From positions 1 to 36,912 of IMG/VR virus record IMGVR_UViG_3300015371_000103: a stretch of 36,912 bases of DNA, one strand, 5' to 3'. The stretch comes from a virus. Positions 34,824-36,912 of the stretch are shown piece after piece. The position numbers and the translations under genes were made by a program. The notes below the pieces were generated by a model. The model searched no databases and was not told the DNA's origin. It was given only the letters and a program-made list of their open reading frames with translations. The stretch's first letter is position 1. Each line of letters begins with the position of its first letter.

Positions 34824-36331
34824 AGCAGATCGTCCTCCTCTTCCTCGCCCTGGATCTGCTCGAACAGGTCCCCGACGTCGGGCATGAACTCGCCCGTGCG
34901 CTGATGGGTCGAAAACCCCCAGAGCGCGAGCGTACAAGCGACCAGCGGCGAGATATCGACGGTTGAGTTCTTGCGTGACCAGGCCCAGGCATCGCCGAGC
35001 GGACGCTTGGCGGCACCCTTGAGCGCGTCGCGGAGCTCCTTCGTGCCAAGGTGGCGCAGCTTCGCATCCTTGGCGTAATCGAAGATCACTCCACAGGCAT
35101 CTGCCTGGTCACGGGCGCTTGCTTTCAGGACTTCGACTCCTGCCTCCTCGAGCGCCGGGATCAACGCCGATGCAGGACTCGCTCCGTCGCCGATGATCGC
35201 CAGCGGGCGATGGTTGTTGCGCAACTCGACCAGCCGGGCCACAACCCAGCCGGTCCCGCGCCGGTTCTCGATCACCTCGATATGCGCCAGCCCATCAGGC
35301 CGGGCGCCGGCGGCGCCGATGCTCGCCCAGGCACGATCGGGCGAGACGTCGAAAGCGAGGCAGACCGGGTCGACCAGGACCGAATCCGGGTCTTCCAGGT
35401 CCTCCCAGCCCTCGATCGCGAGCGCGTTGGCGTCCGTGGCGGGCCAGTCGCCGATCCCCAGCCGCTCCACGGCGAAGGTCCGACGCCCCATCGAGCGCAA
35501 CTCGTTCTCGACGTGCTCCTCCGAGATCCGGATTCCGAGAGCAGGGTTCGCCAGTCGCCAGTTCTCCGGGGTCTCGAGGTACTCGTCGTCGACCTGGTCG
35601 GGCACCCAGACCTCTTTTTCCTTCGGCTGAGGCGCCGACCACTCGAAATACGCCAGCGAAGGGTCGTATCCGCGAATCCCGCGCTCCCGGATCCGCGCCG
35701 CGACGACGCCATCCTCGTGAACCTGCTGGTCGACGGCCGAGCCCAGATACCAGACCTGTGGGTTGCCGGTGATCGACTTGGCCGACAGGGTCGGCAGAAG
35801 CGCGCCGATCGAGAACTCCGGCAGGATCATGTCCTCGTCGAGGATCAGGCAGTCGCCCGAGAACCCTCGCCCGCCTCCTTTCGTCCGGGTCCGGTAGCGA
35901 ATCCGCTGTCCGCTCTCGAACACGAACCCCTCGGCGCCGTGCGAGCGAACGACCCCGCCCTTCGGCTTCAGCTGCTTGTGCAGATCGGACTCCTCGAGAA
36001 TCTCCTCCATGCGCATGAAGGCCTCCATCGAGGTGTCGAACTGGTGCGCCGAGTGCGTGATCAGCCGCTCGCCGAAGAGGAAGATGCCGGTCAGCTCGCG
36101 CCCCTCGATGATCCCGCCCTTGCCGTTCTGGCGGGAGACGTTGACGCCGACCTCGAAAGCCGCCCAGCGGCCGTCGGCGCGGAGGTTGAGGCTGTCTTTG
36201 AGCACGAGCGCCTGCCACTCGTCCAGTACCAGGCCGTGTTCGCGGCAGAACTCGACCGCCTCTTCGCCCCGGGAGTCAGTATGCGGCGGGACCCAGCAGA
36301 ACCGCGGCGCGACGAGCTCGGCGGTTACCAC
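34820..36331 (-). CDS. terL: Terminase large subunit (503 aa)
   Basis: ATPase motifs: Walker A-like VSRQNGKGG (residues about 65-73), Walker B LILDEDM (162-168), with [20 protein letters not shown] between, as in actinophage terminases. Nuclease acidic residues: [11 protein letters not shown] (D328), [10 protein letters not shown] (D382) and [15 protein letters not shown] (D459). It packages and cuts phage DNA at the portal. The GTG overlaps the HNH gene stop by seven bases. The acidic C-terminus (EEEEDD) may bind the portal or small subunit. No small terminase gene is in the window; it could lie beyond the right edge. Confidence 0.93.
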   Translation of the reverse strand: MVTAELVAPRFCWVPPHTDSRGEEAVEFCREHGLVLDEWQALVLKDSLNLRADGRWAAFEVGVNVSRQNGKGGIIEGRELTGIFLFGERLITHSAHQFDTSMEAFMRMEEILEESDLHKQLKPKGGVVRSHGAEGFVFESGQRIRYRTRTKGGGRGFSGDCLILDEDMILPEFSIGALLPTLSAKSITGNPQVWYLGSAVDQQVHEDGVVAARIRERGIRGYDPSLAYFEWSAPQPKEKEVWVPDQVDDEYLETPENWRLANPALGIRISEEHVENELRSMGRRTFAVERLGIGDWPATDANALAIEGWEDLEDPDSVLVDPVCLAFDVSPDRAWASIGAAGARPDGLAHIEVIENRRGTGWVVARLVELRNNHRPLAIIGDGASPASALIPALEEAGVEVLKASARDQADACGVIFDYAKDAKLRHLGTKELRDALKGAAKRPLGDAWAWSRKNSTVDISPLVACTLALWGFSTHQRTGEFMPDVGDLFEQIQGEEEEDDLL

Positions 36332-36912
36332 CGCCGTGAAGCCCGCTTCTTGCGCTTCGCGGTCGCTCGGTTACAGCGTGCGTGCTCCGGACCAGTCCAG
36401 CGGCTTCGATCCAGGTCATGGTGACCGAGATCCCACGGTTCGCCCTTCCGGATCGGGTTTCCACAGCGCGCGCAGCGCACATGCCCGGACTCGACCTTCG
36501 GCTCCCACTCCCTACGCAATCGCTGGTGCTTCCCGCCATATCCGCGCTTGGCCGTCTTTTCCTGTTTTCGCTCACGCTTGCGCCCGGTGAGCTTCAAAGT
36601 TTGTGCCTTCTTGATGTAACGGCGCTCTTCCGCGAGACGAAGGCAGTCTTGGCAGTATGGACTCTTCGCGGAGCGAGTCGGCCGTCCACAGGCGCAGAGG
36701 CGAACCTTTTTCGGCCTCCTGGCGATGATTCGCTCGATAACCCGATCCGCGTTCTGGTCGTAGTAGCGCCTAGACCGCTCGTTGTCGCACGTCTTACACC
36801 AGCTTTTTCGGCCGCTGGCCTTGCTCTTGTCGACCGAGAAATCCGTCTCCGGAAGTTGCTCGTTGCAGTGGGGGCAGGTTTTGAGCTGAGGGAGTGGGGA
36901 GGGAGACGTGAC
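36325..36912 (-). CDS. HNH endonuclease with N-terminal zinc ribbon, 5' end cut by window edge
   Basis: This frame is open without a stop from the right edge to 36325 (195 codons), so the start is outside the window. Near the edge is a zinc ribbon ([10 protein letters not shown] ... [14 protein letters not shown]), then a second pair (LCACGRP, YCQDC). The HNH part follows: [27 protein letters not shown], then [20 protein letters not shown] proteins next to terminase take part in cleaving DNA at packaging. The stop overlaps the terminase start. An internal TTG near 36597 would give only the HNH half. Confidence 0.85.
   Translation of the reverse strand, partial: VTSPSPLPQLKTCPHCNEQLPETDFSVDKSKASGRKSWCKTCDNERSRRYYDQNADRVIERIIARRPKKVRLCACGRPTRSAKSPYCQDCLRLAEERRYIKKAQTLKLTGRKRERKQEKTAKRGYGGKHQRLRREWEPKVESGHVRCARCGNPIRKGEPWDLGHHDLDRSRWTGPEHARCNRATAKRKKRASRRW

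Noticed and set aside
35051-36424. Long plus-strand open frame of 457 codons opposite the terminase
   Set aside because: Shadow of the terminase gene; terminase motifs are certain and the antisense has none.
1-36912. A closed circular genome with the two window ends joined
   Set aside because: Joining position 1 to 36912 keeps the membrane-protein frame open without a sensible end, and the HNH frame does not gain a clear start. The data do not decide; both edge genes are treated as cut.
1-36912. tRNA genes, integrase, transposase, CRISPR or restriction genes
   Set aside because: None was recognised on either strand. Lysogeny can be neither supported nor excluded from this window.

Overview
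The window is a contiguous piece of a tailed double-stranded DNA phage (or prophage) genome with siphovirus-type gene content. Every gene I can support lies on the minus strand, so transcription and gene order run from the right edge to the left. Base composition is high in G+C, starts are often GTG or TTG, and adjacent genes overlap at ATGA, GTGA, TTGA, TAGTG or TGATG junctions almost throughout. Together with an actinophage-like lysis and tail module, this points to a high-GC Gram-positive host, probably Actinomycetota. The host is an inference and no species can be named. No integrase, tRNA, transposase or CRISPR array is visible.

Layout from right to left. At 36912-34820 an HNH endonuclease gene, open at the edge, overlaps the large terminase. 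At 34823-31271 a glycan cassette lies between terminase and portal: two GT2-like glycosyltransferases, a GT17-like glycosyltransferase, an NAD-dependent sugar epimerase and four small companions. At 31274-30625 a sigma70-like promoter with repeated operator-like boxes precedes three small genes, the last an Arc-like ribbon-helix-helix protein. At 30607-27033 are portal, prohead protease and major capsid protein. At 27014-21236 is an expanded set of small and beta-rich genes, including a secreted beta-helix protein and a protein with 25 copies of a 14-residue repeat. At 21219-17306 are the head-tail connector, gp10-like protein, tail terminator, tail tube and the tail assembly chaperone pair. 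At 17306-6233 are the tape measure with an internal NlpC/P60 domain, a Dit-like protein, lectin-like minor tail proteins, a putative polysaccharide-lyase tail protein and a hub-like protein. At 6192-3119 is a large lysis module: holin, papain-like peptidase, NlpC/P60 endolysin, lysozyme-like enzyme, XhlA-like and other membrane proteins. At 3108-1 a second, near-consensus promoter opens a set of small genes: a ribbon-helix-helix protein, a stand-alone LexA-type DNA-binding domain, a winged helix protein, an SSB-like protein with an acidic tail, and a membrane protein cut by the left edge.

The most notable signal is a 13-nt sequence, AAGCCGATAGGCA on the coding strand, present seven times and only between the portal and holin genes. 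Six copies end 4-6 nt before a start codon, and most also carry the TAA stop of the upstream gene. This resembles the start-associated sequences known from cluster K mycobacteriophages. One copy lies inside the prohead protease reading frame with CAA in place of TAA, suggesting two genes fused by loss of a stop codon while the internal start survives.

Other points are a likely +1 frameshift or overlapping gene in the tail chaperone region, a promoter overlapped by direct repeats 11 bp apart, and the 14-residue repeat protein. Functions below rest on motifs read by eye; no database search was run.
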